Positions 10,919 to 22,689 of a stretch of DNA of 64,000 nucleotides are shown here, piece after piece (position 1 is the first letter of the stretch; the number at the start of each line of letters is the position of its first letter). The stretch is from Cystobasidium ongulense (lineage: Eukaryota > Basidiomycota > Cystobasidiomycetes > Cystobasidiales > Cystobasidiaceae). The stretch is from the NCBI GenBank assembly GCA_022835595.1, contig BQUP01000003.1, positions 1,660,975 through 1,724,974 on the forward strand, read 5' to 3'. The translations under genes were made by a program, and so were the position numbers. The notes under the pieces are model-generated. The model was not told where the DNA came from. It saw only the letters and a list, made by a program, of their open reading frames with translations, and ran no database searches.

Positions 10919-12664
10919 CTACGGCTGACCAGGCCAAATTTGATCCGCAATAGCTCGAACCAACTTCAATTTATTGACCATATCCTCCTTTTTAATAGGG
11001 TTGCCTTCAGCATGACTAGCGAATCCGCACTGGCAACTCACTCCAACTCTTTCTAGAGCTTGTTCACGCGTCTGATTAGACCCAGAAGCGATCATATCAG
11101 CAGCTTGGTAGACCCTTTCTACCATTTCTTGCTGATCTTCCATTTTTGGGAATTTAGAAGATAGGACTCCAAGGATGACATTCTTGTCTTTTGGAAGGTG
11201 CTTGAGTGGCTCAAACCCTCCAGCACGTTCAGTATCGTACTCTAAATAGAAGGTATCCACATTCACTGCAAGACCAGCCAATACAAGTCGATTAACTTCC
11301 AAAGTCTGCTCCGAAAAAAAACAGAGAAAGCCGAATAGACACCTACAATCTTGGAATAGCTTTTTAGCAATCTTGTCATATGCTCCCTCGGCGAAATGAC
11401 GGCCTCCGATGTAATTTCCTCTGCACAAGTGCAACCCTAGGTGCATGTCGCTTGGTCTTTCGAAGCAAGCATTGTAATACTTGACATACTTATCGAACAT
11501 TTCATCTGCAGTTTCGGTATTATCTTTGTCCTCAGCCCATCCTTTGAGCATGGACTCTGAGCAAAAGTCTGAAATATACAAAAGTACGTTCAGCCCTCTA
11601 TTGCTGTAGTAATGTGAGGAAGTTCCGCGCTGTCACTCACAAGCCAAATTAGGGTCATCGATTTGGACATTTCGAAGTCCAGCGTCGTAAAGGATCTTCA
11701 ACTCTACTTGATATGCCTTAGCAGCGTCTGCAAAGTACTCTTCATCCGATTGATAGACGTCCTTCGAGTATGCTCTTCCTGGTGCATATCGGAAATGGTA
11801 CCAGGAAGGCGAGATGATCTGTGTCAAAAGCCAAGCGAAAACGTTCAGCATGCATCTCTCACAGCACTGAGCCTATAGCTTACGGTCAACTTAATATTCT
11901 TCCATTCGGATTCCGGGACTATACTCTTCATGTATTCGAATTCGGGCATGTTGCTGCTTGTGCCTGTGTGGCTGATCTTGCCAGTACACACAGTGACGCT
12001 ATTTGGTACCGCCTTATCATGTAGGAATGAAGCTACATCTGTGAATATTGAATTTCAAGTAAGCAAGTACAAGTCAGTCTTTGTACTAGAATGGAGCGGC
12101 GGAATTGATGCATATAGTAACTAAAAACCTACCAGGTGCATAAGCCCTGAATATAGAAGAATCATAGCCCTTCATCGATCCAGTCTGGATTTCCTCCATG
12201 CCGTTGAACGTCTCCCATGTTCGTCCCCAGAACATGTGTCTTCGGAACTCGCCTGTAATAATGTAGCATAGACCGTAGAAACACGCCGCGAATCAGTATG
12301 ACACGTCTTCTGGATACTGTATGGCTGCATCGTTCAACGTCGAAATTGGGCCGCGATGTCTTATGCAGCTACACGTCCGGCATGCAAGCCTGCCACTGTG
12401 AGCCGCACTTCGCGACCTCGGGGCAATCGCGGAGACTTGCGAGTATATGGACTACAGCTCACCATCGCTGACAGGGTGTATGCCACACTCCTTCTGGAGC
12501 TTGACAATATCTTTGATAGATTCATCTTCCAGCGGTGCTAGTTCAGAAGCAGGTACTTTGCCATCTGCAACAGCGTACCTAGTCTCTATGAGCTTCTCTG
12601 GCCGAAGTAGACTTCCGACTTGCTCTGCTCGGAAAGGTGGATTGCGCTTTGCGGTGGTAGCCAT
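10919..12664 (-). CDS. MetE-like (UROD/MetE superfamily) methyltransferase
   Basis: Protein of the cobalamin-independent methionine synthase C-terminal-like family. It begins MATTAKRNPPFRAEQVGSLL at 12664, a typical first strand of these short stand-alone proteins. The next exons give HPVSDGEL, FWGRTWETF, SPSWYHFRYAPGRAY and NVQIDDPNLA, then GLHLCRGNYIGG and VSCQCGFASHAEGN. The His and Cys residues in the last two match the positions of metal ligands in MetE. The length of about 400 residues means that only the catalytic barrel is present, so it is not the housekeeping 750-residue Met6. The methyl donor and acceptor are unknown. Exon breaks lie near 11583-11640, 11820-11890, 12030-12130 and 12250-12450. 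Confidence 0.85.
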
Positions 12665-13045
12665 GACGATAAATACCGGCTTGCTAATAAAATGGCTTGA
12701 TCTGTAAATAACAGTCTTAATGTTGGTGCAACACAGTAGTGAGTGCCTGGCGGTGTGGCTATCCGGCCAGGCGGGAAGGTGATCGACCGGCAATGCCGCA
12801 AAATGTAGCAACAAGTCTCTCATGCTTCAAGCAAGTTATCATATGCTCTAGGCTAGCATTGCGTTTTCAGGTGGTAGGAGCTCCTCTGTCTATCTAGATA
12901 CATTGTCACTGAATGTTTTGCGTAAATTGCAGGTTTACTTATTTGTCTATCCTTCTCCACATACTCCATCCGTTACACTGACCAGTGTTTTCGTGTAGGT
13001 CGTGCTCATTTTCTCGACTCCGACGCAACTTATGGTGGTCGCGAT
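12665..13045. other. intergenic, MetE-like promoter and Ddi1 3' flank
   Basis: Interval of 381 bp between two minus-strand genes. No other coding signal or repeat was recognised. Confidence 0.5.
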
Positions 13046-14925
13046 CTAAAACATCAAGTTGGCGGCCATATCTCTGTGAGGGCGAACCAATATTTGCTCA
13101 GTATGCGACAATGTTGACTCAGACTAGGTCAGAATAACTCACACATCGCCATTAGAAGCATCGAGCAGTCTAATTGCTTCGTCCCTCGCAACACCCATGT
13201 TCGTCAACGCTTCGACGCTAGCAGCTGGCCATCGACTACTAGGCGCGGAAGCTGGAGCAGAGGTAGACGATCCGCTAGAGCTTGCACCCAACTGCCTGCC
13301 TGGACCACTGAAGGGAGATGGTTTTCCTGAATTTGAATGACCTGCTCTACCTGCTGCAGCCGCTGCTGCTCCTAGAGCAGCAGATGGATTCGGTGCCGTC
13401 GACGGAATCTTGATATTGCCATTCCTGTCGAGTCAATGATAAATGTCAGACATAGGTACTCAGCCAAGGACAGAAAGCCAAGAATAGAGCACAAGAACGC
13501 ACTCGTCCACCTCAAGCTCTTCCTCTAAAGCATTCCTGGGTAACTCATGCTCGCTCAGGAAGCGCACTTCTCGACCTTGAATAATGAGAGAGTTCTTCCC
13601 GAGATCGATGCATGCTTGATAGCGTTTAAGCATATCCAGTCCGAAGAGAAGTTCGACACCTTTGCCCTAAGACAATCGGAAATCTCAGTGCCAGTTCGCT
13701 GATACTCAACAAAAGGCAATCCGCAGTAGCTTACCTCCATCACGGTGAATGCACAGGGCAAGAAGAGGTCATCTCCAACCTTGATCTGAGCGCTGTGGAT
13801 CCTGCCCAATATCCGAGCTGTCCCCACACCTCGCGCGATACCCGAGAATCTCGTATCGAGCAAGCGCATGATCCTAAAAGAAAATGGCAATGCACTGTCA
13901 GTAATGGGTAGCCGTCTCGACATGTGTAGTCTCTGTACATACCCGCATCGCTCTGCACAGTCTGGACTGACTATTGGGTTGAAAAGTATATATATCATGT
14001 CAGACAGGTACATGACGAACGCGTCTCGGATAGCATAAACCGCTTGAAAGAAGCCTACTGATAGTAGCTTGAGCGCCAGAATCAACGAAAGCTTTGACCG
14101 GTTGGCCATTTACTTCAACATTTACATAAAGCATAGTGACTCTGCCGAAAGATTCAGGAGAGAATTCCATTGCATGTTCCATATTTTCTAAAACTTGCTG
14201 CTGTCGTATCGCTTCTTCAATCTTCTTTTGAGCTTCAATATCGAAAGGGTCCGCCATGAGTAGTTCCTCCATTTGATTCTTCTCTCGTTGCATTGCTGCA
14301 TAGCGTTCTCCTCTTGCATTGTACAGCTCTTTGAATTTGGCAGGGTCATTGCGAGCGGCATCTGCAATTTCCGGTTCGCTCTGTTCCAGCTGTCTCATGA
14401 GATTTGGATCTTGAAGTATTTGTGCCCTGGCATACTCGGCCGCACTGTCTATAGAACCGTCAGGAGTAGGTGCGGCTGCCGATGAAGCTGGGTTGTGCGA
14501 TGATCCCGTGGTCATTGTGTTGCCAGTGGCTGATGTGGAAGCTTGGCGGACATTTCGGAGCTCGAGGACATCGTCTTCTTTTACTTGATAGTCCCGCAGT
14601 GTCTTCTTTGGATCAGTCAGAGGTGTCGTACCGTGAATAATCGATTGAGCGTCTGTGGGAATGCCAGTCTGTCGGATATAACGTTCAATTACGCAACTGG
14701 GGAGCTAGACAAAATGTTCCAAAGCGTCTCACCTCTGCTTCAAGCAGGGCCATAATATCGCCCAGTTCCTTTGAAAGGCAAGCATAAATCAGCATTATCC
14801 CACTCAAAAAAGGCTATTGACCCAGAGCATTGTCTGCTCGGAGGTCGATGAGAAGCGTGACGAACCATGTCTTCGGCGACATCGACGGCATGGGCCTCGC
14901 TGTCGCTGGCAAAGGTCAGACGCAT
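13046..14925 (-). CDS. DDI1: Ddi1, ubiquitin-shuttle aspartyl protease
   Basis: Proteasome shuttle and ubiquitin-directed protease. The N-terminal ubiquitin-like domain is assembled from [20 protein letters not shown] (14925), [12 protein letters not shown], and [16 protein letters not shown] through [13 protein letters not shown] helical linker ([19 protein letters not shown]) precedes the dimeric aspartyl protease fold, with the catalytic motif [11 protein letters not shown] and later [20 protein letters not shown] Ser/Ala/Gly-rich linker leads to a C-terminal UBA domain ([20 protein letters not shown], then [12 protein letters not shown]) that is completed only by the last short exon, with the stop at 13046. 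All three domains of the family are therefore present, as in yeast Ddi1. The protease resembles retroviral ones by descent, but this is an ordinary host gene. Confidence 0.93.
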
Positions 14926-14962
14926 CTTTCGAACTGACGTTGATCCCCTGAAGTGAGTACTC

Positions 14963-15846
14963 TCAGCTTGTCCGTTGCGGCTGGTTGGTGTTGAGTGCAA
15001 GAGCACAATCCTGTATTACTTGGGAGACACAAGTGGTGATCGAAAGGCATGACTTACAGAATCGACCGAAAGATAGCACAAAGCTGCGTGACCGACTTGC
15101 GCATGTCTAGGGAGTACATCTCTCTTGTAACATCCTTGCATTGCCTCTGCGAAAACAGCAACAGACAACCTTGCTCTGAAAGCGTCTTGTGGCGTTCTCA
15201 ATCCCAGGTACCACCGACAAAGCGCGCCACCGCACAAACAGCGAGGAAGACCTGTCAACATCCAAGCTCCCCCCTCTAGAGCTCCAAGTTCACACTTCGG
15301 ACAGATATCATCTTCTAGAATCATCTCTTTTTCTCCTTTCTCCGAAGAATGAAACAATCACCGGGACAATCCATCTTCAAGTGACTCACCCTTCCTTTCT
15401 GAACGCGAAGACGGAGAATCCTACGTTGGACATAGAGAGCGTAAACTTCACATGCTCACCCGCAATGTAAGACAGGTATCCCGGGCGTCGTGAGCCCTAT
15501 TCTACCCATCTTACTGGTCTCCCCTCTATACGCTCCGGCGGGCGCAAAGGGCTATATAGGAAACCAGACTCTGTCAGATATGCGATACATACATACGTTT
15601 ATTGCAGACGATTTGAAAGAGTGTCTTCGGAAGCATGATATGGTCTCATCGGCCATCCAACGAACACCGTCGCGTGTCTCTTTCCGAAGGACATACGACT
15701 GGCTTGAAGAGCCACTGCTCGAAGGTTCAGCTCTGATGACCTCCGTACTGGTGAGCAGGTCGTCTCAGCATGACTTGGGGGACACTAGAGGTATTCGTCG
15801 TCAGGCCGATGAATCTACGTTTGTGACGCGACGAGGCCAGATGTAA
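14963..15846. other. uncertain coding locus, strand ambiguous
   Basis: Both strands carry protein-like frames here. On the minus strand, 15357-15057 reads MILEDDICPKCELG through ALCYLSVDS and splices cleanly (GTAAGT..AATACAG) to DCALALNTNQPQRTS, ending at 14963. A further minus frame at about 15375-15475 reads PGYLSYIAGEHVKFTLSMSN. On the plus strand 15189-15470 and 15490-15846 are open but have no ATG. No family was recognised. The minus-strand model would end only about 40 bp before the Ddi1 start, which is tight for separate promoters. Confidence 0.35.
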
Positions 15847-16428
15847 AGGAGAGGGAAGTGTGTTGGAGGCGATATAATGTTGTCAGCATTCATACGATGA
15901 CATCAGCAATCACCAGAATCCAAAATCAGGCTGTGAAGAGGCCAATGTAGGCGATTGCAGTGTTCGAGCGGTTCAGATGAGTCGGCACCATCATTGATCA
16001 GAATGTGTCACCGAGGATGGCCACTCCAAGCCACTAGAGTGTTCAGCTAGACCGCCAGAGCAGTCTGATTATCTTCCAGCACTATTTAAGCCGTATTCGT
16101 GCTTCTGGGATGTCTTGCGGCTCAGTCTTGTGCATCTCATTGCAGAAATGCGCAGAGTGCCAAAGCGCCTTTTTCCCGGAGAGCAGAGCAGAGCAGAAGA
16201 GCAGGAGGAGGCCGGGTGCAAGTGGACGCGGCGGCATCCACCCATCACATTCAGGCTGATGGAGGACGTCTACCGTCTATTCGCACCTCTGCATGCATCG
16301 TCTCGCCAGGCTTCTCTCTTTCTTCCTCTTCAAGTCGATCGGGAGCGTCCAGCGCTGCCTATACGCCCAAGCTCCCTTCTGCTTCTTCCTTTTGGAAGCA
16401 CGACATCAAGCAGGCATACTGCACGACA
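15847..16428 (+). promoter_or_regulatory. upstream region of C2H2 zinc-finger gene
   Basis: About 580 bp without a supported gene. An open frame continues upstream of the zinc-finger ATG to 16099 but begins with GTG, so it is read as 5' leader. CACTATTTAAG at 16080-16090 resembles a TATA-type element. Confidence 0.4.
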
Positions 16429-18352
16429 ATGCGCACTCGACACGCGCGGCAGCCCCCGCTGAACGCCCACAACGGTCCTGCTTCCGCATCCCTGGACCCG
16501 ACCGCCCTGCCCAGCGCGAAGTCGCCTCCCGCGCCAGCCTTCGAGCCTCGACATGTCGTTGATGGAGGTGCCTCCAGCTCTGCGAATACCGCTGCGCATT
16601 CAATGGACCTAGCTGCCCTCCCCAGCGTGACCTTGACACCGTCCATGGTAGCGCATCTCCTCCAGAACATACAGGAAGGAAGCTCTCCTGCTGCTCAGGA
16701 CACAGCTTCAGCGTCGACATCTTCGTCGAGCCAACCCAAACGCAATACGCGCAGGAAAGCAGTCAGACCGAGTGAGCCTTCCAAGACCGATAATTACACG
16801 ACTCTCTCGTCTGCTGCTGTTGGCGCAATAAGCGGCGGACAAGATCGCCTTCGCCCATCCCACAACATCTCACCCTCTACAAGCACTGCCAAACAAAACA
16901 TTCGCGATAGCGAAGACAATACTGCTGATGATACGACAAGTCTCGATACAGAGGTCCGGGAAGGAGCTGCTGGAGTAACGCGGCGGACTTGCTCTCATTG
17001 TGGCCGTCTCTTCAAACGCGCTTCCGACTGTCGACGCCACGAGCGCATACACACCAACGACAAGTGGGTGGAAGGCAGCTTATCGCTCCATTGACCCGTT
17101 AGCTGACTGTTGTACCATCGCTTCAGACCACATCCATGCCCTATACCCCATTGCGGAAAAGCATTCGTTCAAAAGTCGGCCCTGACAACCCATTTACGCA
17201 CTCACACGGGAGAGAAGCCTTATACTTGTAGAAAGGGCAATTGCTCGCGCATATTCGCCGATGCTAGCTCTCGAAAGAAGCATGAATCCACGCATGACAA
17301 GGGTAAGTAGCTATTCTACTCGCTGCAATCTCCGTCCCCTTTGCATGCAACGCTTACGCTTTGCCTCGCTCGCAGACGATAAGCGCTACCCCTGCCCAGT
17401 CTGTCCTAAGCAGGCTTTCAGAAGGAGAGACGTAAGCACTCGATATTCCGCTTTTTCATTCACTCAGCTCTCTAATACAATCTCGTACATACTACAGACT
17501 TTAAGCCTGCATATGAAGCGCATGCATCCCCAAGTCGCCTTTGTTGGGTTCAGCGATGACCCGGAAGGAGACTTGGACATGACTTCGGAACCCGATGCCT
17601 ATGCGACATCAGAGATGGATATGGACATGGACTTTGAAGAAAATGTCATACATCCGGACGAAGAATCCCTACTTCATTTCTCGCTACAACCTACCGATCA
17701 TTCCGTCGCAAGCACGATATCAGAATTACCACAAACATCTGACCTATCTGCTCCGTACAATACGATGTTTGAAGAAGATTATACAATCACGTACAAGGAC
17801 CCTCTTACTCGCTCTCAGTCTGCTCCAGCGGACGACCACCCCCCTTCATCTCCCGGCCAGTCGCGTGCTCTTTCCGCACCCATCACTGAGACTGTCATCG
17901 AACCATCGGATTCTCTTGCCGATATCGCTTCCCTCTTCTTTGAATCCTCTGGATCTGGATCAGTCTCTTCTTCTTCGCAATCCTCCTTTACCACAATGGC
18001 AAGCAGTAGCCAAACTTCCTCTCGTTACCCATTCACATATAATGCTCCACCCTTGCACCGAAGCACCAAGGGCAACAACAGTGATGGAGAGAACGATCGT
18101 ACACTATCGCGAAATACTAGTCGCCCTTCGACATCATCTGCGCAAGATCTGTTCGAGCTATTGTATACCCCCTCTACGCCACGCCAGAAAAACGGTAATG
18201 TAATTTCGCAACATCACCCTATTTACCGGACTGCTCCGCAAGCTCGACAACCTCTCACTAGAGTACCTAGCTTTGGCACTCCTTGGGCACCAGGTAGCCC
18301 GCCAAAAGTCCAGAATCACCTCTTCCGCGAAATGGGCGATATGTTCACTTGA
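16429..18352 (+). CDS. C2H2 zinc-finger transcription factor (four fingers)
   Basis: Nuclear DNA-binding protein. The first ATG in frame is at 16429 ([14 protein letters not shown]). A disordered N-terminal part of about 190 residues precedes four C2H2 fingers that are split across exons. Finger 1 is [21 protein letters not shown]. Finger 2 has [10 protein letters not shown] with THLRTH, joined by the classic linker TGEKPYTC. Finger 3 is [15 protein letters not shown], and finger 4 is [13 protein letters not shown] plus LSLHMKRMH after an intron. Exons join with good GT..AG sites near 17061/17128, 17302/17376 and 17431/17499. The C-terminal half is acidic ([12 protein letters not shown]), then Ser-rich, consistent with an activation region. 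The target genes are unknown. Confidence 0.88.
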
Positions 18353-18663
18353 GGCTATTCTTCAATCACCAGAGGTTTACCGCGGAGTTTAATTTACGGT
18401 TCTTATCATCAGTAGACAGTGCAGTATTGGCACAAACAAAACCTTGCCATGCAGTTCAAAGAAAATCAGTGCTCAAAACGAAGGATTGTCTCATCCCGAA
18501 AAGCAGGCCATTCGTTCTCATCAGACGAGTCCTCCTGCATACCTGTATCGATCCGAAATCACAGGAACGAAAGCAGATCTTTTTGCCAGTTTTTGTAATT
18601 TTAACTATATCATAGATTGCAATGCATGCCCCTAATGCCATCCTATTACGCGCATATCTCTTG
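18353..18663. other. convergent 3' flank, C2H2 factor / uL1m
   Basis: Tail-to-tail interval of about 310 bp. Nothing distinctive seen. Confidence 0.5.
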
Positions 18664-19634
18664 CTATTGAGCAATCATTGTTTGAAAGTCCGTAACTTCT
18701 ACACTGAAAGACTTGCTCGTGCTCAAGTATATCTTGTCAATTCCACCACGTTTCTTCTTTCCCGCTGCTCCTGTGGCTTTAACCTGAGCTTGTGTGCCGA
18801 CTCCATTTAGCACATCTTCAACTTGTCGCGAAAAGTTGACTAGGTTTGTCTTGATTTGTTCTTCCGAGAAACCAACTCTTGCAATTGGGACAGCTACCAT
18901 TCCTTTATCTGCACTATCAGCTTTTGAGCCTGCTTTATGTGGTCCAATAGGTACACCTAACCAATCCAAACCTCCTTTCGCTTCCCTAATTGCTTTTGCT
19001 ATTTCTGTAGTTACTGTGCCTCGCTTTGCTGATGGCATGAGACCTTTTGGTCCGAGGAGTCGCGGTAAGGTAGAGCGAGTGATGTTGGCGAGTTGATCTG
19101 GAGCTGCGATGATTTTGGTAGGTGATATCGTTCCATTGACAATCTGCAGTGCAAATGACCAGAGTGAGCTGTACAGGCCAGTGGTGTCGGAGTATGTCTA
19201 CCACATACCTCGTCAATCAGCTCTTTCCCTCCGACAATGTCAGCACCCTCTTGTCTCGCTTGTTCAGCAAACTCTCCCTCTGCGAAGACTAGAATGACTT
19301 CTTTCTTCTTCGAACTGCTTGCATCATACGGTAAGAATGCTCGACCTCGTAACGAGTTGATATTGACGCTCGCTGCGAGTTTGGAGAGGATAACGAGATC
19401 GAAAGCCGACGTTGTGTCTCCGAGAGAGACGGCTTTCAGCGTACGAATAGCTTCTGAGAATGGCAGAGCTGTAGGTGAAGGTGCTGATGGCAGATGTCCT
19501 GCTTTTGCTTTTGATTTGCGCTTGCCTGGACCACCTGCAGCCGTCGATGCGAGTCTCGATGGATTTGCTCTAGCGCGTGAAGGGAAAGCGGCGCGCGCAC
19601 ACTGCCATGCGCACTTTGACGTTGAAGCTTGCAT
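18664..19634 (-). CDS. MRPL1: mitochondrial large-subunit ribosomal protein uL1m
   Basis: Protein of the L1 stalk of the mitochondrial ribosome. It begins MQASTSKCAWQCARAAFPSR at 19634, an Arg/Ala-rich presequence without acidic residues. Exon 1 carries FSEAIRTLKAVSLGDTTSAF and a Lys-rich strand ending VGGKELIDE. One intron (about 19130-19210) leads to INGTISPTK-like sequence and RLLGPKGLMPSAKRGTVT, the L1 family signature GPxGLMPSxKxGTV. The last part SKSFSVEVTDFQTMIAQ ends at 18664. The length of about 300 residues and the two-domain layout fit fungal uL1m. It shares a promoter region of about 200 bp with the divergent U1A/U2B'' gene. Confidence 0.93.
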
Positions 19635-19829
19635 GATTGCAATGGCCGAGTGAGATGGGAGCGCACGCTTGCTTGCCTGCGTGTCGTGTCGTGTATTTCT
19701 GATTGAAGCAAAGGCAAAAAGACGAGTCCGATTGATTGCCTGGCTTCTTCAAGATAGACGCTTCCAACCCTCGACCTTGTCCCAAACCACAGTCTCGCGT
19801 CTGCACGAACTAAGACTAGGTAGCAGAGC

Positions 19830-20926
19830 ATGGCTGAAGTAGCCGCAGTCCCCGCTGTGGAAGAGCCAGCAGCTTCGACGTCGACGGTAGTCATGGATGG
19901 CCAGCTGCCCGAAGCAAGCAGCACAGAAGCAGCCGAAGCAGGAGCAAAGCCAGAAGAGCCAGCACAGGCAGATGGCGATGTAGCAGCAGCAGAAGAGCAA
20001 GAAGAAGAAGCTGAAGAAGTGCCGTCGGGTCCTCCTCCCGTCGAGACGCTGTATATCAACAACCTGAACGAGAAGGTCTCGCTCAAGATCATGAAAGAGA
20101 CGCTCAAGAACCTGTTCAAGTCGTACGGTGTGGTACTGGATGTGGTCATGCACAGGAACCTACGCATGCGAGGACAGGCTTTCGTAGCCATGACTAGCAG
20201 ACAGGCAGCTGCGCGAGCAGTCGAGGAAGTCCAAGGATTCCCTCTGTACGGCAAGCCTTTGAATGTGTCGTTTGCGAGGACACCGAGCGATGCTGTCGTG
20301 ATACGCAAGACGCCAGACTTGATTGAAGTGCATCTGGAAGAGCGGAAGAAGCGCAAGAGTGCGTCGTTGAATGCTCGTCTGGCTTTGCACACGCTAATCT
20401 CTTGTCCTTGTAACATAGAAATGGCAAGAGCACGGAATCCTCTACGCAAGAAGGCAGCAGCTGCAAAAGGAGCAGCAAAGCGAGGTAGGCCGTTGATATC
20501 TGTTGTCTTGATAGGACCGCTGCTGACTCTGAAACGATACGCCTGACCAGCCGCAGCAGGAGAAGGTCCATCAGCAGCACCAAAACGAGCCAACAATATC
20601 GTCCAAATGCCAGACGAGTACCTCCCACCCAACAAGATTCTCTTCATCCAAAATCTACCCGAAACAATCACAAAAGACGACCTCGAGAACATCTTCAAAG
20701 CGCATCCCAACTTGCACGATATCCGTCTCATTCCTGGCCGAAAGGGTATTGCTTTCGTCGAGTATACGGACGAAGCATCATCTACGGTTGCAAGGGAGGC
20801 TCTGCACAATTACAAGGTGGACGAGGAGCACAAGATGAAGGTGAGACTGATTCCCTTGGAGGTCTGCATGCGTGGGATATAGCTAACAATGTTGATTCTC
20901 CTCAGGTCACGTATGCGAAGCAGTAG
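19830..20926 (+). CDS. U1A/U2B''-type spliceosomal snRNP protein
   Basis: Two-RRM protein that binds the loop of U1 or U2 snRNA. An acidic Ala/Glu-rich leader of about 70 residues comes first. RRM1 begins VETLYINNLNEKVSLKIMKE with RNP2 LYINNL and RNP1 RGQAFVAM, the signature of U1A and U2B''. Basic linker exons (EERKKRK, KKAAAAKGAAKR) follow. RRM2 starts ILFIQNLPETITKDDLENIF with RNP1-like GIAFVEY. A last exon adds VTYAKQ and the stop at 20924-20926. Introns lie near 20356-20418, 20485-20549 and 20840-20905. Fungi often keep one protein for both roles, so U1A and U2B'' cannot be told apart. A long antisense open frame across this gene is a codon-bias shadow. Confidence 0.92.
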
Positions 20927-21122
20927 TGGAATTGCAAAGACTGTCAGGCTGTACTGTATCATTATCGTGTAATAACAGAGCAGAGAAAGGCTAGTCAACC
21001 TGCCTGTAGTGTAAAAAGCACCTGATCAATCGTTTGCATGACGTTCTTCCTTCAATCGCTTTGCCTAGATGCCTGTTGCTTTTGCTATAAACGATTCTCA
21101 AACTAGAAAATCACAATTCAAT

Positions 21123-22486
21123 ATGGTTGGACAATATGAATTCCTGTCGATGGGTAACCCGTGAGTAGATGTGTACCAGACGCAGCCATTATGTGCGCCG
21201 TTCCTGACATTGAACAATGCTTTCCCAGCCTGCTCGATATGCAGGTCACAAACGGCGAGGAGCTCCTCGAAAAGTACAGCCTGAAGGCCAACGACGCTGT
21301 TCTCGCCGAGGGCAAGCAGAAGGAGATGTGAGTGTGGCTTGCTGTATGCTTGCTTTGATGACCCTGCTGATAGTGCCCGATTCTCAATGCAGCTACAAGG
21401 ACCTCGAGCAAAACTACAAGGTCACCTATGTTGCCGGTGGAGCTGCTCAGAACTGCGCCCGTGGTGCTCAGGTGAGTTCGTATGGCGCATACACGCCGCT
21501 CTAGCTCATGCTCAACCGGTTCTCTTTCTCCAGTACGTCCTCCCACCCAACTCAACCGCATACATCGGCTGCGTTGGCAAGGACGGCCTCGCAGACCAGC
21601 TCAGAGCCGCCAACGACAAGGAAGGACTACACACTCCTTACCAAGTCATTGATGGTGCTCAGACAGGTGCCTGCGCCGTCGTCATCACCGGACACCACCG
21701 CTCGCTCTGCACCGAACTAGGTGCAGCCGAGAAGTTCGACAAATCTCACCTCGAAACACCAGAGGTCAAGAAGATCATTGACGGAGCCAAGTTCTTCTAC
21801 CTTGAAGGATACTTCCTCACCCACGGACTTGAAAGCGCCATGATCTTGGCTAAGCACTCGAAGGAAAACGGCAAGGTGAGTCCCCGCTCCCTTTCCAATA
21901 CATTGTTTATCAAGGCTCCAGCTGACGTCTCTCACTATACCTCACCGACAGACCTTTGCCATGAACTTGTCCGCCCCCTTCATCGCTCAGTTCTTCAAGA
22001 GCCAGGTCGACGAAATCCTTCCTTACATCGATGTTCTCATCGGTAACGAAGCTGAAGCCGATGCCTTTGCCCAAGCTCACGAGTACGGAGTGAGTACTTT
22101 CCATTAACCATTGGAGTGGAGCGCAGTATCTCATGACTATCCTTTCACAACAGACTTCTGACCTAGCCGAAATCGCAAAGAAGATTGCTACTTCACCAAA
22201 GGAGAACTCCTCCAAGCCTCGTGTAGTTGTCATTACTCAGGGACCTGACAATACCATTGTTGCAGAGGGCGAGAAGGAGCACGTCATTCACGAAGTCGAC
22301 ACCATCGCCGATGACAAGATTGTCGATACCAACGGTGCAGGTGATGCTTTCGCCGGTGGATTCTGCGGCGCCCTAGTTGCCGGCAAGTCTGTCGATGAGG
22401 CTGTCGCTGCTGGGCACAAGATGGGTGCTATGTGCGTCGGACAGGTCGGACCTGCTTACAAGTTCCCCAAGGAGCAGATCCTATAA
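21123..22486 (+). CDS. ADO1: adenosine kinase
   Basis: PfkB-family ribokinase fold enzyme that phosphorylates adenosine to AMP and keeps the methylation cycle running. Exon 1 is MVGQYEFLSMGNP and is completed by CLLDMQVTN-type sequence (NPLLDMQVTNGEELL) after a GTGAGT intron. The substrate-binding strand reads VTYVAGGAAQNCARGAQ, followed by IGCVGKDGLADQL. The C-terminal exon carries the PfkB signature DTNGAGDAFAGGF with the catalytic Asp, then GHKMGAMCVGQVGPAYKFP, and ends EQIL at 22486. Length is about 345 residues, as in yeast Ado1 and human ADK. Six exons are needed. It lies only about 200 bp after the snRNP gene on the same strand. Confidence 0.95.
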
Positions 22487-22689
22487 GTTTAGTAACTATG
22501 TAGCATTTCGAAATTACTAGAGTCGATATACCCCCAAAAACACTGCATCAACTGCAATAGACAATACAACAAAAGCTTGAGCTTATCCTCACAAAACATC
22601 TCCCTTACTAAACTTCATTTGCTACATGTTTTCCTTTGTATGCTTGAGTGATACACTCCAGCGTTTGCTTCCGTGCTCTCGTCCGTGTT

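Noticed and set aside
13046-14925. Retroviral-type protease motif (VDSGAQ) suggesting a retroelement
   Set aside because: It is flanked by ubiquitin-like and UBA domains in one spliced gene, so it is the host Ddi1 protein. No reverse transcriptase, integrase or terminal repeats are near.
19436-20809. A 457-codon open frame on the minus strand across the U1A/U2B'' gene
   Set aside because: It is exactly antisense to two conserved RRM domains, has Ser/Arg/Cys-rich nonsense composition and no domain; it is a codon-bias shadow.
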